Of a stretch of DNA of 6,504 bases, positions 5,748 through 6,504 are shown piece after piece. The stretch spans positions 1-6,504 of the forward strand of contig CAMWQX010000068.1 of assembly GCA_947176475.1 (NCBI GenBank), in the 5' to 3' direction. The notes beneath the pieces were generated by a model. The model worked only from the letters and a program-made list of their open reading frames with translations, made no database searches and was not told where the DNA came from. Source of the stretch: an uncultured Bacillota bacterium (GTDB lineage: Bacteria; Bacillota_I; Bacilli_A; RF39; UBA660). Within the stretch, counting starts at the first letter, position 1, and every line of letters begins with the position of its first letter. The position numbers and the translations under genes are program-made.

Positions 5748-5996
5748 GTGAGAGGCATTACATTTCAAGTTAATGCTTACCACGTTTTACGTTTTAGCAT
5801 CTTATTCAGAATGTGAGTAAGATGCCTTTTTTTATCTCCATAAAAGGAGATAAAAGATTATTACCGTTAGTAAAAGAATAGTTATATCTTTTATGGGTAA
5901 TTTAATCATAAAACCACCTACTTATTAATAATAGAACCAAAACTCCCTGAACAATTAGCTTGATGTAGTAAGTGGTAAGCATCTTCGTGCCTCTCG
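5748..5996 (+). ncRNA. Candidate structured noncoding RNA, family not recognised
   Basis: No convincing reading frame exists here, but the + strand folds strongly. The ends close through GAGAGGCA (5750-5757) with TGCCTCTC (5988-5995), then ATGCTTACCAC (5773-5783) with GTGGTAAGCAT (5972-5982), separated by an asymmetric 15/5-base internal loop. Inside are three consecutive hairpins. H1, 5797-5825: 12 bp with one G-U pair, followed by seven T. H2, 5830-5855: 10 bp, perfect. H3, 5856-5907: GATTA/TAATC plus TTACC/GGTAA plus AAAAGA/TCTTTT. The G-U pairs (5805/5817, 5749/5996) pair only if the + strand is transcribed. Bases 5908-5967 are C/A-rich and mostly unpaired in my hand fold. I see no SRP GGAAGCAG loop, no tmRNA TTCGA arm and no RNase P core, and it is branched unlike 6S RNA. 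No clear terminator follows the 3' end, so it could be either an independent RNA or a long leader for the gene at 6113. Confidence 0.6.
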
Positions 5997-6057
5997 AGTT
6001 GTATATTATAGACAGTAAAAAAATAACTGCAACCCATTCGACAAAACTTGCCAAAAT

Positions 6058-6105
6058 TTGTGTATTTATGTAATTTATGATATTATATACCCCATTTAAA
6101 GGGGA
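6058..6105 (+). promoter_or_regulatory. Possible promoter and ribosome binding site before the last gene
   Basis: TTGTGT (6058-6063), a 17-base spacer and TATTAT (6081-6086) make a fair promoter. A TATGAT at 6076-6081 is an alternative -10. AAAGGGGAG (6098-6105) is a strong ribosome binding site that fixes the start at the ATG at 6113 rather than the in-frame ATG at 6077, which lies within the promoter. CCCC (6090-6093) and GGGG (6101-6104) could pair and mask the site if the former is transcribed. Confidence 0.5.
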
Positions 6106-6112
6106 GTTTATT

Positions 6113-6325
6113 ATGCAATATTATAATAGTAAGGGAAAGTTAGTTGAACTTAGTGGTACAAAAAGTGGTATGCATGGAAAAAATAGTGAAATTATTCAAA
6201 TAAATGAACATGATTTTTATAAAAGATATTTTTTCCAAACTGATGAAACTAATCGCATAACTGTTGATGTTTTTGAATTTATTAAGCAAGTAAGTAATGA
6301 ACATTTAATTAAATTGATTGAATGA
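6113..6325 (+). CDS. N-terminal part of a kinase-like protein, ended by TGA
   Basis: Seventy codons from the ATG at 6113 to a TGA at 6323-6325. The start is chosen for AAAGGGGAG eight bases upstream; the ATG at 6077 lacks such a site. The segment SGTKSGMHGKNSEIIQI (about residues 14-30), then FYKRYF, then VDVFEFIKQVSNEHLIKLIE resembles the glycine-rich loop, the lysine strand and the helix-C-with-following-strand region of a protein-kinase-like N-lobe. This is a tentative reading from pattern only. The same frame continues without another stop to the window end (see 6326-6504), so the TGA probably interrupts a longer gene. It may be a nonsense mutation, a base error (TGG Trp would give LIEWFYQ), or a true short protein. 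It is AT-rich like its neighbours, with no sign of foreign composition. Confidence 0.55.
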   Translation: MQYYNSKGKLVELSGTKSGMHGKNSEIIQINEHDFYKRYFFQTDETNRITVDVFEFIKQVSNEHLIKLIE

Positions 6326-6504
6326 TTTTATCAAGTTGATAGATTTACAACGGTCAATGATATTATAAATAATCCAGAAAAATATGTGATAGATGCTTAT
6401 ACTTATGAATGGGTACAAAAAGATGATATTGATATTTTCTTAATGCCTATTGATTACTTAATGGAAAATTTAAAAGAATTACTTGATTTAGCTGATTATT
6501 TTAG
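6326..6504 (+). pseudogene. Continuation of the interrupted kinase-like frame, open to window end
   Basis: Directly after the TGA the same frame runs 59 codons without a stop to the last base. It encodes a protein-like sequence: FYQVDRFTTV, IDAYTYEWVQKDDIDIFLMP and YLMENLKELLDLADYF. Such a long open stretch is unlikely by chance in DNA this AT-rich, and it has the same acidic, aromatic character as the preceding 70 codons. There is no ATG with a ribosome binding site near its beginning; the first in-frame ATG (FLMP) is about 40 codons in. I therefore treat it as the downstream half of the gene begun at 6113, split by one stop codon. The end lies outside the window. Confidence 0.55.

Noticed and set aside
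5750..5995. A miniature inverted-repeat transposable element
   Set aside because: The terminal repeats are interrupted by unequal loops (15 against 5 bases), the flanks show no target-site duplication, and internal hairpins with strand-specific G-U pairs fit an RNA better.
5748..5996. SRP RNA, tmRNA, RNase P RNA, 6S RNA, T-box or CRISPR array
   Set aside because: None of their diagnostic cores is seen: no GGAAGCAG loop, no TTCGA arm, no RNase P core, no single rod with a central bubble, no GGTGGNACCGCG on the + strand and no spaced direct repeats.
6077..6112. ATG at 6077 as the start of the last gene
   Set aside because: It lies inside the -10 region and has no ribosome binding site; AAAGGGGAG points to 6113.
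1..6504. Genetic code 4 (TGA = Trp) for this organism
   Set aside because: All eleven Trp codons in the intact genes are TGG; an AT-rich code-4 genome would use TGA heavily. The prs TGA would read only two codons further to a TAG, so that stop does not decide it alone.

Overview
The window is AT-rich (roughly 70% A+T by eye) and tightly packed. All genes lie on the + strand, with near-consensus TTGACA/TATAAT promoters, strong GGAG/GGGG ribosome binding sites and T-tailed hairpin terminators. This points to a low-GC Firmicutes/Bacilli-type bacterium, possibly one of the poorly characterised gut lineages; the lineage is inference. Tryptophan is encoded by TGG at all eleven sites in the intact genes, so the standard bacterial code (TGA = stop) fits best.

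Layout. (1) 1-568: the 3' end of an unrecognised gene whose frame enters from outside the window, closed by a strong terminator. (2) 681-1295: an unrecognised acidic 204-residue protein with its own promoter. (3) 1382-2482: a 366-residue protein with an N-terminal J-domain-like segment in which HPD reads HTD. It has a textbook promoter whose -35 sits in a perfect palindrome, and a strong terminator. (4) 2548-5721: a four-gene NAD-metabolism operon: a divergent ribose-phosphate pyrophosphokinase, nadD (ATGA overlap), a stand-alone CinA-C/PncC amidase (3-base gap), and an NrtR-type regulator (degenerate Nudix domain plus winged helix). A hairpin terminator follows. (5) 5712-6000: a gene-free stretch with an extended -10 promoter and a roughly 250-nt region that folds as a long-range closed, multi-hairpin RNA. 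I cannot assign it to a known family. (6) 6113-6504: a weakly kinase-like reading frame interrupted by one in-frame TGA and open to the end of the window.

How the operon works together (family knowledge plus inference): PRPP synthetase supplies PRPP for nicotinate salvage, the PncC-like amidase recycles NMN to NaMN, NadD adenylylates NaMN to NaAD, and the NrtR-like protein probably senses an NAD-derived ligand such as ADP-ribose and represses the operon. Inverted repeats in the prs promoter/leader are candidate operators.

The two observations most worth following are the unassigned structured RNA downstream of nrtR and the TGA-interrupted frame after it.
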